Shown one piece after another: positions 34,148 to 43,129 of a stretch of 64,000 nucleotides of DNA. This DNA comes from BD2-11 sp965115885. Its GTDB lineage: Bacteria > Gemmatimonadota > Gemmatimonadetes > Longimicrobiales > Gaopeijiaceae. The first letter of the stretch is position 1, and every line of letters starts with the position of its first letter. Position numbers and translations under genes: made by a program. The notes below the pieces were generated by a model. It saw nothing but the letters and a program-made list of their open reading frames with translations, was not told the origin of the DNA and searched no databases. The stretch is from assembly GCA_965115885.1 (NCBI GenBank), contig OZ220479.1, forward strand, positions 806,001-870,000, in the 5' to 3' direction.

Positions 34148-34974
34148 GCCGCCACACGCCACTCGACGTCGGCCCCGCCGCGAGAACGATCTCGGGACTC
34201 GAACCCCGTTTCCGCCGCAGTCCCCGTCCGATTCCGGGAGGCGGATTCGGGGCGATGTCGGAGCGGGGGCGGCCGGACGCTCCTCCTCTCGCTTCCTCCC
34301 TTCGCGCTGAATTCTCCTCGCCTCGGCCGACCCGGCGGATCCGTTTCTGGCGAAGCCGTTCGATAATCGTCGGACGTCGACCGACCATCCGTTCGGTTCT
34401 TGCAAGGGTCGTTTCGCTGGCACGATGTGGTTGGCGGCGATCGCCGCCTCCGACTGGAGCAACGGCCCGCTTTCCGTGCTCGCGGGCCACGGGTTCCGGG
34501 AAGACGGAGATTCTCCGCCTCCGCGTCGTCCGGCTACCGGAGAAAAAAGCGAGCACGCCTCGGCCCTCGAACCGTAGCCGCTCCCGCTGGGCGGGACGTT
34601 GCGACGAGGCGCCCCCTCGCCGGTCGGCTCGCGGAAGCGGGTGCAACCGGCCCGACCGGTGCCGCCGGAAGGGTTTCTGGATTCGGCGGGTCGCAGTGCG
34701 GAGACCCCTCGCCCCCGCGACGTTCTCGTGCGGCGGGACCGCATCGGGACGCGGGTGCGGCCCCGACGCGAACGGGTCGTGCACCGGCGGGTGACCCTTG
34801 TAACGAGGTGGTGTTACCTTCCGAACAACAGCGGGGAGTGGGTGCGCCCGGTTGCGCTGCCTGCACGAACGTGTCGCCGGCCTGCCTTGTCGACGTGCGA
34901 AACATTGCGAAATCATAAGCTTGCGGAGTCCCGTGCGATCCGGTCGCGGGGTCGGCCGTGTCCTTCGGATTGAC
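34148..34974. other. Long non-coding stretch before uppS
   Basis: About 830 bases with no recognisable gene on either strand. An inverted repeat GTAAC...GTTAC lies near 34800-34817. TAAGCTTG at 34916-34923 resembles the -10 elements found elsewhere in the window and may belong to the uppS promoter, though no -35 box at normal distance was found. The region probably holds decayed accessory DNA next to the propeller fragment. Confidence 0.4.
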
Positions 34975-35682
34975 ATGAGCGTACCTCGGCACGTCGCCGT
35001 CATCATGGATGGCAACGGGCGCTGGGCCCGGCGCCGGGGACTGCCCCGCAGGGCAGGCCACGAGGCCGGGATGGACGCGGTTCGCACGGCCATCGAGGCA
35101 TCGGTGGCCGTCGGGGTCGAGATCCTCACCCTGTTCGCGTTTTCCACCGACAACTGGAATCGTCCTTCCGAGGAAGTTTCCGCCCTCATGTCGCTGCTGA
35201 AAATCTACGCCGAGCGGGAGCGCTCGGAATTGGTGGAGAAGGGCGTCGATGTGCGCGTGCTGGGGACGCTGGCTAGAATGCAGTCCTCGCAACGCTCGGC
35301 GGTCGAGCGCATCATGCGGGAGACTGCGGGGGGAACGAAGCTCAGGCTCAACCTGATGATCTCCTACAGCGGAAGGGAGGACATTCTCACTGCGGTGCGG
35401 CGCTTGGCGACGCGCGTCGAGGCGGGCGAACTGGCCCCGGAGGAAATCGACGAGGCGTGCTTGGAGGAGGCGTTGCTGACGCGCGGCGTTCCCGATCCCG
35501 ACCTCCTGATCAGAACCTCCGGAGAGTGCAGAATCTCCAACTTCATGCTGTGGCAGATCTCGTATTCCGAGATCCACATCACCCCGGTGCTGTGGCCGGA
35601 CTTCTCCCGGGACGACTTTTTCGCCGCCGTGTCGGATTACCAGCGTCGGGACCGCCGCTTCGGGCGGATCACGTCGGGCTGA
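34975..35682 (+). CDS. uppS: Undecaprenyl diphosphate synthase (cis-prenyltransferase)
   Basis: A 235-residue enzyme that extends farnesyl diphosphate with isopentenyl units to the C55 carrier lipid for peptidoglycan. Signature regions: HVAVIMDGNGRWARRRG with catalytic Asp12, FAFSTDNWNRP, and DLLIRTSGECRISNFMLWQ followed by ISYSEI. Length is normal. ATG 34975 was chosen because the family starts right at this point; an upstream in-frame extension is unrelated. It opens the operon uppS-cdsA-dxr-rseP, an arrangement common in bacteria. Stop and the cdsA start share one base. Confidence 0.96.
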   Translation: MSVPRHVAVIMDGNGRWARRRGLPRRAGHEAGMDAVRTAIEASVAVGVEILTLFAFSTDNWNRPSEEVSALMSLLKIYAERERSELVEKGVDVRVLGTLARMQSSQRSAVERIMRETAGGTKLRLNLMISYSGREDILTAVRRLATRVEAGELAPEEIDEACLEEALLTRGVPDPDLLIRTSGECRISNFMLWQISYSEIHITPVLWPDFSRDDFFAAVSDYQRRDRRFGRITSG

Positions 35683-36566
35683 TGGCGGCGACCGACCTCT
35701 CCCGCCGCGCGCTGGTGGCGGTCGCCGCGTTGCTCGTGGTGCTTCCGGCCGTCCACCTGGGCGGATGGATCCTGGGAGCGCTCGCGGCGGCGCTGGCGGC
35801 GCTGGCCTCCCGGGAGTTCTGCCTGTTGGCGAGGAGGGGAGGACTGCGGCCCTTCACCGGAACCGCCATGGCCATCTCGGCGGCGCTCGTCCTAGCGGCG
35901 GCGGCGGAACCGTTCTTCGTCGGCTTCGCCCCGCTTGCGCTGGCGGTGCTGATGGGCGCTTCCGTCGTGCTCCCGATCGCCGCCGTACGCGCGCGGAGGG
36001 TGGCGGACAAGCCGCTGGCGTCGGTGTGCGCGACCCTGACCGCCGCACTGTACGTGGGCGGAGGGCTCTGCTTCGGCGTGTTGTTGCGACACCTGCCTGA
36101 AAGGGGGGTGGCCGTGAGAGCCGCGAGCCCGTTCGAAGGACCGCTGTTGCTTCTGTTCCCCTTGGCGGTCGTCTGGGCCGCCGACGTCGCCGCCTATCTC
36201 GTCGGCGGTTCGTGGGGAAGGCGCCGTCTGCTTCCCGCCGTCAGCCCGGGCAAGACCGTGGTCGGCGCCGTCGCGGGACTGGCGGCCGCGCTCGCTGCGG
36301 GCGCGCTCTTCGCGACCCTGGCTGCGGAGCCGTTCGTCCCGATGGGCGTCGGTCCGGGCTGGATCGTCGGGATCGCGCTGCTGGTCGGCGTGGGAGGGAT
36401 GGCGGGCGACTTGTCCGTGTCCCTGCTGAAGCGCGAGGCCGGAGTCAAGGACGCGGGCTCGCTGTTCCCCGGCCACGGGGGCGTGCTCGACCGGCTCGAC
36501 GCCGTGCTGGTGGCGCTTCCGCTCGCATACGCCGCGCTCGCGTTCGCCGGTTCGATGCCGTTGTGA
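35682..36566 (+). CDS. cdsA: Phosphatidate cytidylyltransferase
   Basis: A 294-residue integral membrane enzyme making CDP-diacylglycerol from phosphatidate and CTP. Many hydrophobic segments are visible, for example ALVAVAALLVVLPAV and GALAAALAALA. The C-terminal family signature SLLKREAGVKDAGSLFPGHGG is followed by VLDRLD, as expected. The ATG is within TGATG at 35680-35684. It overlaps dxr by four bases (GTGA). Confidence 0.95.
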   Translation: MAATDLSRRALVAVAALLVVLPAVHLGGWILGALAAALAALASREFCLLARRGGLRPFTGTAMAISAALVLAAAAEPFFVGFAPLALAVLMGASVVLPIAAVRARRVADKPLASVCATLTAALYVGGGLCFGVLLRHLPERGVAVRAASPFEGPLLLLFPLAVVWAADVAAYLVGGSWGRRRLLPAVSPGKTVVGAVAGLAAALAAGALFATLAAEPFVPMGVGPGWIVGIALLVGVGGMAGDLSVSLLKREAGVKDAGSLFPGHGGVLDRLDAVLVALPLAYAALAFAGSMPL

Positions 36567-37723
36567 GGGCACCCGCGACCCGCGTCGCGATCCTGGGATC
36601 CACGGGGTCGGTCGGCCGCAGCGCGCTCGAGGTGATGGGTCGGCATCCCGAGCGTTTTCGCGTGGTGGCTCTGGCCGCCCGCCGCTCGGTGGACGCGCTC
36701 CGCGAGCAGGCCGCGCGGCATCGGCCCCGCCGGGCGGTGGTCGCCGATCCCGACGCCGGGAAGCTGGATCTCCCGGGCGTGTCGTGCGGTTACGGGCGGG
36801 AGGCGCTGGTCGAGCTCGCCGCCGCCAGCGGCGCGGACGTGGTTCTCAACGCTCTGGTGGGCGTCTCGGGCCTCGAGCCCACCCTCGCCGCGCTGAAGGC
36901 CGGCAAGCGTCTCGCCCTGGCCAACAAGGAGTCGCTGGTGGCGGGAGGGCCGCTCGTCGTCGAAGCGGCGCGGGCGACGGGAGCCGAGCTGGTGCCGGTC
37001 GATTCGGAGCACAGCGCCATCCTCCAGTGTCTCGCGGGCAGCGATCCCGGGCATGTGGCCCGCATCGTGCTGACGGCGTCCGGCGGTCCTTTTCTGCGTC
37101 GGCCCGCGTCCCGGATGAACGACGTCACCGCCGCCGACGCGCTGCGCCATCCCACTTGGAGCATGGGCTCCAAGATCACCGTCGACTCGGCCACCCTCGC
37201 CAACAAGGCGCTCGAGGTCATCGAGGCACACTTCATGTATCGGATGGGGTACGAGCGCATCGACGCGGTCGTCCACCCGCAATCGATCGTCCACTCCTTC
37301 GTGGAGTTCACGGACGGGTCGGTCGTGGCCCAGCTTGGACAGCCGAACATGGAGCTGCCCATCCTGTACGCCCTGACGCACCCGAACCGGATCGTCGACG
37401 GTCGGTTGCGCACCTTCCGGCCGGCGCGCCTGACGGACCTCACCTTCGAGGAACTGGACCGGGCCCGTTTCCCGCTCTTCGGACTGGGCGTGGAGGCCGG
37501 GCGCGCCGGCGGTTGGGCGCCGACGGTCTTCAATGCGGCCAACGAGGTGGCGGTCGGCGCGTTTCTCGAGAGCGCGCTTCCCTTCGGGGAGATGGCGGGC
37601 GTGGTGGGCGCGGCGCTGGAGCGGACACCGGCCGGCGTGATCGACTCGGTCGAGGAAGTGCTCGGCGTGGACGCCGAGACCCGGCGCGTGGCCCGGGAAT
37701 TCATTGCGGCGACGGTCGCGTAG
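36563..37723 (+). CDS. dxr: 1-deoxy-D-xylulose 5-phosphate reductoisomerase
   Basis: A 386-residue enzyme of the MEP isoprenoid pathway that converts DXP to MEP using NADPH and a divalent metal. The NADPH site is VAILGSTGSVGRSALEV. Active-site regions are LANKESLVAGG, VPVDSEHSAI, ASGGPFLRRP, and KITVDSATLANKALEVIEAH. Length is normal. The GTG start (36563) overlaps the cdsA stop. Together with uppS it feeds carrier-lipid synthesis. Confidence 0.96.
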   Translation: MRAPATRVAILGSTGSVGRSALEVMGRHPERFRVVALAARRSVDALREQAARHRPRRAVVADPDAGKLDLPGVSCGYGREALVELAAASGADVVLNALVGVSGLEPTLAALKAGKRLALANKESLVAGGPLVVEAARATGAELVPVDSEHSAILQCLAGSDPGHVARIVLTASGGPFLRRPASRMNDVTAADALRHPTWSMGSKITVDSATLANKALEVIEAHFMYRMGYERIDAVVHPQSIVHSFVEFTDGSVVAQLGQPNMELPILYALTHPNRIVDGRLRTFRPARLTDLTFEELDRARFPLFGLGVEAGRAGGWAPTVFNAANEVAVGAFLESALPFGEMAGVVGAALERTPAGVIDSVEEVLGVDAETRRVAREFIAATVA

Positions 37724-37769
37724 CGTCCGCGCGATTCGCGAGCGAGCTTATGGTGGAAGGGGAAGCGAC

Positions 37770-39146
37770 ATGACGGCGTTGGCGGCGACGGTCGTTGTTC
37801 TGGGCGTACTGATCCTGGTCCACGAGCTGGGCCACTTCTGGGCGGCCAAGTCGGTGGGCGTGAAGGTCCTGCGCTTCTCCATCGGGCTGGGGCCGCCCGT
37901 CAGGCTGGGGTCGCGTCTCCTGGGTTTTCGTCGAGGCGACACCGAATACGTGATCTCGGCGATCCCGCTCGGCGGCTACGTGAAGATGAGCGGGATGGCC
38001 GACGAGGCCATGGACCGGGTGGAAGGCGGCGACGGCGAGGCGCCGCGCGAGCCCGAGCCCACGGACTTCGACGGCAAGCCGCTGTGGGCGCGCGCGCTCG
38101 TGCTGTCCGCCGGCGTGATCATGAACATGGTCTTCGCGTTCGCGACGTACACCGTCATCGCCGCGGCCTGGGGGAGGGTCGAGGCCGGCGAGACCCGCGT
38201 CGGCCATGTGGACATGCAACTCCTGCCGCCCGGCGCCGAAGCTCTGGGGGGGCTTCCCGTCGGCGCGCGCATCGTGCGCGTGGACGGTCGGGACGTGGAG
38301 CACTGGGGCGACGTCGAAGACGGATTCCTCTTCGCCCAGGGCGAAACCGTCACCGTGGAGACCGAGTCCCCGCGAGTGACGGTCTCGGTGCCGACTCCTC
38401 GGGACTCCGACGCGCGCATGCGCATGGCCCTGTCCCTCGAGTACTGGATCGAGGCCGAGGTGCTGGACGTCGAACCGGGAGCGCCCGCGGCGCGCGCGGG
38501 GATTCGGTCGGGGGACCGCATCCTCGCAGTGGACGGCGTGGACGTCGCGAACTGGGCACCGTTCCGGCACGAGATTCAGCGGCGTCCCGGGCGCACGGTC
38601 GAGCTTCGGGTCTTGCGGGACGGGACCTTGATGGAGATCGCGGTGCCTCTCGCGTCGCGAGAGCAAAGATGGCTGGACGGGGAGATCAGGACCGTGGGCC
38701 GCGCGGGGATCCTGCCGTCCCAGGCGGATCCCGTCTACGTGCCCGTTCCCCCGACCCGCGCCGTGGTCCTCGGATACCGGGAAACCGTGGGCACCACCCG
38801 GATGATCCTCGCGTCCCTGCGCGACTTGGTCACCGGCAACGTCTCGCCTCGCAACGTCGGCAGCATCGTCAGCATCGGGGCGATGTCGGGCCAGGCCGCG
38901 GAGGCGGGACCCCAGGTGTTCCTCCGCTTCATGGCCCTGTTCTCGGTGAATTTGGCGATCCTGAACCTGCTTCCGATCCCGATCCTGGACGGCGGGCATC
39001 TCCTTTTCCTCGGCATCGAAGCGCTCCGGGGCAGGGCGCTCAGCATCGAGCAACGGTTGCGCTGGAGCCGGGTCGGCCTCCTGATGATCATGGGCCTCAT
39101 GGTCTGGGCGCTTTCCAACGACATGCTGCGCGTGTTCGGCCTGTAG
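37770..39146 (+). CDS. rseP: Site-2 protease RseP, zinc metalloprotease
   Basis: A 458-residue inner-membrane protease that cuts anti-sigma factors and remnant signal peptides within the membrane. The first helix carries the zinc motif H18-E-L-G-H22 in ILVHELGHFWAAK. Two PDZ domains follow (about 135-190 and 225-290, the second with GAPAARAGIRSGDRILAVDG). The C-terminal helices contain the second active-site region NLLPIPILDGGHLLF. ATG 37770 is preceded by GGAAGGGGAAG. It ends the uppS operon and is convergent with the hydrolase gene, with a strong hairpin between. Confidence 0.95.
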   Translation: MTALAATVVVLGVLILVHELGHFWAAKSVGVKVLRFSIGLGPPVRLGSRLLGFRRGDTEYVISAIPLGGYVKMSGMADEAMDRVEGGDGEAPREPEPTDFDGKPLWARALVLSAGVIMNMVFAFATYTVIAAAWGRVEAGETRVGHVDMQLLPPGAEALGGLPVGARIVRVDGRDVEHWGDVEDGFLFAQGETVTVETESPRVTVSVPTPRDSDARMRMALSLEYWIEAEVLDVEPGAPAARAGIRSGDRILAVDGVDVANWAPFRHEIQRRPGRTVELRVLRDGTLMEIAVPLASREQRWLDGEIRTVGRAGILPSQADPVYVPVPPTRAVVLGYRETVGTTRMILASLRDLVTGNVSPRNVGSIVSIGAMSGQAAEAGPQVFLRFMALFSVNLAILNLLPIPILDGGHLLFLGIEALRGRALSIEQRLRWSRVGLLMIMGLMVWALSNDMLRVFGL

Positions 39147-39158
39147 TCCCGGTTCGTC

Positions 39159-39192
39159 CCCCGCTCCGCTCCTCCCCGAGGGCGGAGCGGGG
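39159..39192. terminator. Bidirectional hairpin between rseP and the convergent hydrolase gene
   Basis: CCCCGCTCCGC (39159-39169) and GCGGAGCGGGG (39182-39192) pair perfectly over 11 bp with a 12-base loop. It lies 12 bases after the rseP stop and 15 bases from the stop of the gene on the other strand, so it can serve both transcripts. No T-run. Confidence 0.55.
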
Positions 39193-39207
39193 CGGGCCGT
39201 CGGCGCG

Positions 39208-40029
39208 TCAGAGAAGCGACAGCTGCTCTGGGCCGCGGGTGCGGCGCAGAGCTTCGACGCGGAAGATCTCCGTGGGTTCGTCCTGCCCGGCCACTCCCAG
39301 AAACCCCCGGTACCCGGCGTCCGCCAGCGCCTCCGCGACGGTCGTGCGCGCCAGCTCGGGCGTATTGCATTCGCCCGAGAGATGGGCCAGCAGAATGCCG
39401 GCGAGACGGGGATGCAGGAGCTCCAGGGCGAGGCGGGCGGCGGCGCTGTTGGAGAGGTGTCCGTGGCTGGAGGCGATGCGCGACTTGACGGTGGCGGGGT
39501 AGGAACTCTGGTGAAGAAGCGTCTCGTCGTGGTTGGCCTCGAGAACCAGGAAGTCGCACCCCGCGAGGGCGTGGCGCACGATCGCGGTCGGACGCCCCAG
39601 GTCGGTCGCGATTCCGATCCGGGTCCCGGATTCGACTTCGACCAGGGCGATGGCCACCGGGTCGGCTGCGTCGTGGACGGTCGCGAACGGCTCCACCCTC
39701 AGATCCCGGACGTCGAAGGCCGTTCCTGGCCGGTACTCCAGGACCTTCTCCGATCCGCGGAACAGGCGGCCGCAGGCCCGCCGGGTGGCTTCGGTGAGAT
39801 GGACGGCGATGCCGTGGCGCCGGGCCAGAACCCCGCTTCCGCGGGTGTGGTCGCCGTGCTCGTGGGTGAGGACGATGGCGGCGAGTTCGCGCGCCTCCAC
39901 GCCCACCAGCTCCAGGCGCCGCTCGGTCTCGCGCGCGCTGAAGCCCGCGTCGACCAGGACCGTCGCGCGCCGGGAACGGACGAGGATCGAATTCCCCTTG
40001 CTGCCGCTGCCCAGCACGCAGATCCGCAC
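39208..40029 (-). CDS. Metallo-beta-lactamase-fold hydrolase (YycJ/WalJ-like)
   Basis: A 273-residue protein with an N-terminal RICVLGSGSKGNSILVRS, the typical start of YycJ-type hydrolases. The metal-binding motif is H56-E-H58-G-D60-H61 (LTHEHGDHTRG), followed by IATDLG and LEANHDETLL, and SSHGHLSN. YycJ-like enzymes are exonucleases or phosphodiesterases linked in some bacteria to cell-wall and DNA-repair signalling; the substrate here is unknown. Start is GTG 40029. It is the third gene of a minus-strand cluster after the guanylyltransferase and GlmU-like genes. Confidence 0.88.
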   Translation of the reverse strand: MRICVLGSGSKGNSILVRSRRATVLVDAGFSARETERRLELVGVEARELAAIVLTHEHGDHTRGSGVLARRHGIAVHLTEATRRACGRLFRGSEKVLEYRPGTAFDVRDLRVEPFATVHDAADPVAIALVEVESGTRIGIATDLGRPTAIVRHALAGCDFLVLEANHDETLLHQSSYPATVKSRIASSHGHLSNSAAARLALELLHPRLAGILLAHLSGECNTPELARTTVAEALADAGYRGFLGVAGQDEPTEIFRVEALRRTRGPEQLSLL

Positions 40030-40046
40030 GTCGGCCCCGGAACCGG

Positions 40047-41276
40047 CTATCCCGTGCCGGCCACGCCGCGCCAAGCCCGCTCCAGGACGGCGCGCATCTC
40101 CGGAGCGAGCTCCACTTCCCTGCGCTTCATCGTCCGCGCCGCGGCGTCCAGGAAGCGGTCCAGCCGATAGATCGGCGCCTCGGCGGCCGCGCCCCATCGG
40201 AAGGGCGGGAGATGGGTCGCCGGGGCTCGGCCGCCGAACAGGTTGCATCCCGCCCCGACGATCGCCCCGGTGCCCAGAAGCGTCCCGATGCCGGTCTTGA
40301 CGTGGTCGCCCAGGAAGCAACCCAGCTTGACGAGACCGGAGGCCACCCGGCCTTCTCCGGTGTGGAGCCGCACTTCCCGGTAGTCGTTGCGAAGATCGCT
40401 GTTGGTGGTCAGCGCCCCGAGGTTCACCCACCGCCCGAGATAGGCGTGGCCCAGGAAGCCGTCGTGGGCTTTGTTGTCGTAGCCGAGCAGGACGCTGCCC
40501 TCGACGTCGCCCCGGATCCGGCACATCGGTCCCACGAAGGAGGCGGACACTCTTCCGCCCAGGACGACCGAGCCGCGCGCCACGAAGAGCGGACCTTCCA
40601 GACGAGCGGGTCCGAGGACGCGCACCGCCTCTCCCAGGACGACCGGCCCCGCGCCCGTGTCCACCCAGACTCCGGGCTCGACGACGGCCCCGCGTCCGAG
40701 CGAGAGCAGGCCGTCGCCCAAGACGTGGACGCCGGGAGGACGGGGAGGGGAGCGCACCGTCGCGGACGAAAGGCGCGCCTCTCCCTCCAGGTCCTCGCGC
40801 AGCTGGGCGCGGGTGCGCGCCACCAGATCCCAGACGTGCTCCAGAACGAATCCGTCCAGCTGGAGGTGCGTGCGCGCCCGGGGAGCGGCGGCGGGATCCG
40901 CGAGGCTTCCGGGAGGGGGAAGGGGCGTGCCGGGGGGCAGGCTCCATCCGACCCGCTCGCCGTCGATGCGCAACTCGGCCGGGATCGGCGGCAACTCTCG
41001 GGGCGCGGTCCGCGCCACCGCCCGGCTGGACATCAGGATGCGGTGAGCGCGCCGATCCACCTCGTCGGCCGCGAGCGCTCTCGGCCCGTCTTCCTCGCCG
41101 AACCCGACCAGGTGGTCGGCCGCGAGGTGGCCGCCGTATTCCGCGTCCCACGCACGGGTCGCCCGTTCCCACAGGCGCAGGGCGCCCAGCGCCAGTTCCG
41201 CGGCCGGGCGCGTCAGCGCGAAGGGTTCCCACCGCCGGGCGCGGGCGTCGTCGAACAGGTGGAGCCGCCGCGTCAC
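40047..41276 (-). CDS. Alternative bifunctional GlmU-type sugar-1-phosphate nucleotidyltransferase/acetyltransferase
   Basis: A 409-residue protein. The N-terminus RLHLFDDARARRWEPFALTR then PAAELALGALRLWE is diagnostic of the alternative GlmU family known from Bacteroidota and relatives, in which a divergent nucleotidyltransferase domain (1-200) precedes a left-handed beta-helix. The helix repeats are seen from about 205 on (VLGDGLLSLGRGAVVEPGVW, VLGEAVRVLGPARLEGPLFV, LGTGAIVGAGCNLFGG). Likely role: making UDP-GlcNAc, though the substrate is inferred. Start is GTG 41276, overlapping the upstream gene by four bases. Confidence 0.85.
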   Translation of the reverse strand: MTRRLHLFDDARARRWEPFALTRPAAELALGALRLWERATRAWDAEYGGHLAADHLVGFGEEDGPRALAADEVDRRAHRILMSSRAVARTAPRELPPIPAELRIDGERVGWSLPPGTPLPPPGSLADPAAAPRARTHLQLDGFVLEHVWDLVARTRAQLREDLEGEARLSSATVRSPPRPPGVHVLGDGLLSLGRGAVVEPGVWVDTGAGPVVLGEAVRVLGPARLEGPLFVARGSVVLGGRVSASFVGPMCRIRGDVEGSVLLGYDNKAHDGFLGHAYLGRWVNLGALTTNSDLRNDYREVRLHTGEGRVASGLVKLGCFLGDHVKTGIGTLLGTGAIVGAGCNLFGGRAPATHLPPFRWGAAAEAPIYRLDRFLDAAARTMKRREVELAPEMRAVLERAWRGVAGTG

Positions 41277-42379
41277 GGACCTTCCCCGCGCGCTCGGGCG
41301 GGCAGCCGTTCCACGAGACGCTTGAGTTCGCGGGCGCGCGCGCGGGTCGTGACCAAGGTCGCGTTCCCGGTCGCGACCACGACCAGATCGCGGACGCCGT
41401 ACAGCACCACCGGCCCGCGCTCGCCGTATGCGATGTTGTCCGCGCTGTCGAAGAACTCGACGTCTCCGACTCCGGTGTTTCCTGCCCGATCGTTCCGACG
41501 CGTCCGCGCGAGCGCCTCCCAGCTGCCGACGTCGTCCCAGTGAAAGGTCGCGGGCAGCGTCGCGCACGCACGGCTGCGCTCCAGCACGGCCTCGTCCACG
41601 CTCGTCGCGGGCGCGCGGCGGAAGAACCCGTCCACGTCTCCGGCCTCGAGCCGCGGGATCAGGGCGGCGATGCCGGGCGCGTGCGCGTCGAGCTCCGCCA
41701 GGAACGTCGAGGCGCGCCACACGAAGATGCCCGTGTTCCAGAGAAATCCCCGACGGATGTAGTCGGCGGCCCGGCGGGCGTCGGGTTTCTCGTGAAAGCG
41801 CAGCACGCGGCGCGGGGGCTCTTCCTCTTCTTCGGTGCCGGATCCTCCCCCCAGGACTTCCCCCGGTTGCAGGTACCCGTACCCGGTGTCGGGCCGGTCG
41901 GGCTGTGCGCCCACGGTCAGCAGAACGTTCTCTCGGGCGGCGATCCGGACCGCCCGCAGGAGCAACGACCGGAACGCCGTTCGGGGGCGGACGACGTGGT
42001 CCGAGTGCAGGGACGCGACCACGGCGTCGGGATCGCTTCGCCACGCGCGCCATGTGGCCCAGGCGAGCGCCGGCGCGGTGCTGCGCGGCAACGGCTCCCA
42101 CAGAAAGCACTCGGAAGGCAGCTGCGGCAACGCGGCGGCGAGCGGCGACTCGAGGTGTCGTCCGGCGACGATGCGCACACGGTCGGCGGCGACCAAGTCC
42201 AGCGCCCGCGCGACCGCGTCCGCCACGAGGGGACGGCCCGAGGCCAGGGGCAACAACTGCTTGGGGCGGGCGGGGGTGCTGGCGGGCCAGAACCGGGAGC
42301 CGACGCCACCCGCGAGGATGACGACCCGAAGGTGGGAGTCGATGGAGGTCAACGCCGCTCGTGGAAGGTCAGCATGCAC
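41273..42379 (-). CDS. Mannose-1-phosphate guanylyltransferase
   Basis: A 368-residue enzyme that makes GDP-mannose from GTP and mannose 1-phosphate. The pyrophosphorylase signature is VVILAGGVGSRFWPAS with PKQLLPL. Further motifs are ASLHSDHVV, GYGYLQPGE, RFHEKPDARRA, GFLWNTGIFVW and HWDDVGSWEAL. The start is uncertain between GTG 42379 and TTG 42352. A promoter candidate (42385-42413, minus) places the transcript start at about the GTG, so either the mRNA is leaderless or TTG is used. It leads the minus-strand sugar-nucleotide cluster with the GlmU-like gene. Confidence 0.93.
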   Translation of the reverse strand: MHADLPRAALTSIDSHLRVVILAGGVGSRFWPASTPARPKQLLPLASGRPLVADAVARALDLVAADRVRIVAGRHLESPLAAALPQLPSECFLWEPLPRSTAPALAWATWRAWRSDPDAVVASLHSDHVVRPRTAFRSLLLRAVRIAARENVLLTVGAQPDRPDTGYGYLQPGEVLGGGSGTEEEEEPPRRVLRFHEKPDARRAADYIRRGFLWNTGIFVWRASTFLAELDAHAPGIAALIPRLEAGDVDGFFRRAPATSVDEAVLERSRACATLPATFHWDDVGSWEALARTRRNDRAGNTGVGDVEFFDSADNIAYGERGPVVLYGVRDLVVVATGNATLVTTRARARELKRLVERLPARARGEGP

Positions 42380-42384
42380 GGGGC

Positions 42385-42413
42385 AACTTATCCGGGACGC
42401 AGTGTAAAAGCAA
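42385..42413 (-). promoter_or_regulatory. Promoter candidate for the guanylyltransferase operon
   Basis: Read on the minus strand, TTGCTT (42413-42408) and TAAGTT (42390-42385) are 17 bases apart; the -10 continues as TAAGTTG. Transcription would begin around 42378-42380, on the proposed GTG start codon. Confidence 0.5.
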
Positions 42414-42437
42414 CGAACGATTTTCGCCGCTCGGGGG

Positions 42438-42466
42438 TTGACCCGCCGGAGCCGCCGGAATAGTCT
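42438..42466 (+). promoter_or_regulatory. Promoter candidate for the exported-protein/serS operon
   Basis: TTGACC (42438-42443) and TAGTCT (42461-42466) are 17 bases apart; the -10 continues as TAGTCTTG. It points away from the minus-strand promoter at 42385-42413, making a compact divergent control region. The next start codon is 69 bases downstream. Confidence 0.55.
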
Positions 42467-42534
42467 TGGCGCGCTCCAGACGCGGTCGTCGCCCCGCCGG
42501 AGCGCTCCCGTTTTCCCCATGGCCCAACGTCTTT

Positions 42535-43098
42535 ATGCGTTCGCTCGGGATCTTCGCCCTTCTTCTCCACGTGTTGAGTTCCGCTGCCGCGTGCGGAAGG
42601 GATCCGTTCGCGCTCGAGTGGATCGCCTCGGCGGATACCGTGCGTCTGTACGCCATCTCGCGGCCCGAAAGCAACGTCGAGGCCGGGTTCGACTTCGGCG
42701 CGCGCCGTGCGGTGCGCATCGAGGCTCCCGCCACCACGTCGTCCTGGGATCTGGCCGTGGACATCGTGGACGGGAAGGCCGTGTTCGTGACCCCCGGCTT
42801 CTTCGGCATCGAATCGGACGCCGCGCTGGCGAAGCTCCCCGACGAGAACTTCGACGAGATCGAGAACGCCCCCGAGGACGAAGACGTCTACATCGGGAAC
42901 CGAGCGGTGCCGATAACTCTCGGAACTCTGTACGTGGTCCGTACGCGGCGGCTGCGCTCCAACTACGGACAGCTCTGCAATCACTACGCGAAGATGGTGC
43001 CCTTGGACTTGGATCCCGTCGAGCACAGCTTGGTTTTCGTGTTCGACACCAACGGGGTCTGCAACAGCCGCAAGATGCAGCCGGACGTCGTCCGCTGA
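42535..43098 (+). CDS. Small exported protein of unknown function
   Basis: A 187-residue protein with a signal peptide MRSLGIFALLLHVLSSAAAC. Cys20 could be lipidated, but Ala at -3 makes the lipobox weak, so it may be a soluble exported protein. The mature part is beta-rich and acidic in the middle (NFDEIENAPEDEDVYIGN), with two further Cys residues near the end (LCNHYAK, GVCNSRK) that could form a disulfide. I do not recognise the family. ATG 42535 was chosen because it begins the signal peptide. serS follows after 31 bases. Confidence 0.65.
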   Translation: MRSLGIFALLLHVLSSAAACGRDPFALEWIASADTVRLYAISRPESNVEAGFDFGARRAVRIEAPATTSSWDLAVDIVDGKAVFVTPGFFGIESDAALAKLPDENFDEIENAPEDEDVYIGNRAVPITLGTLYVVRTRRLRSNYGQLCNHYAKMVPLDLDPVEHSLVFVFDTNGVCNSRKMQPDVVR

Positions 43099-43129
43099 AC
43101 CGTCTTCCGTCCCAACCCCTCGCGAGGCC

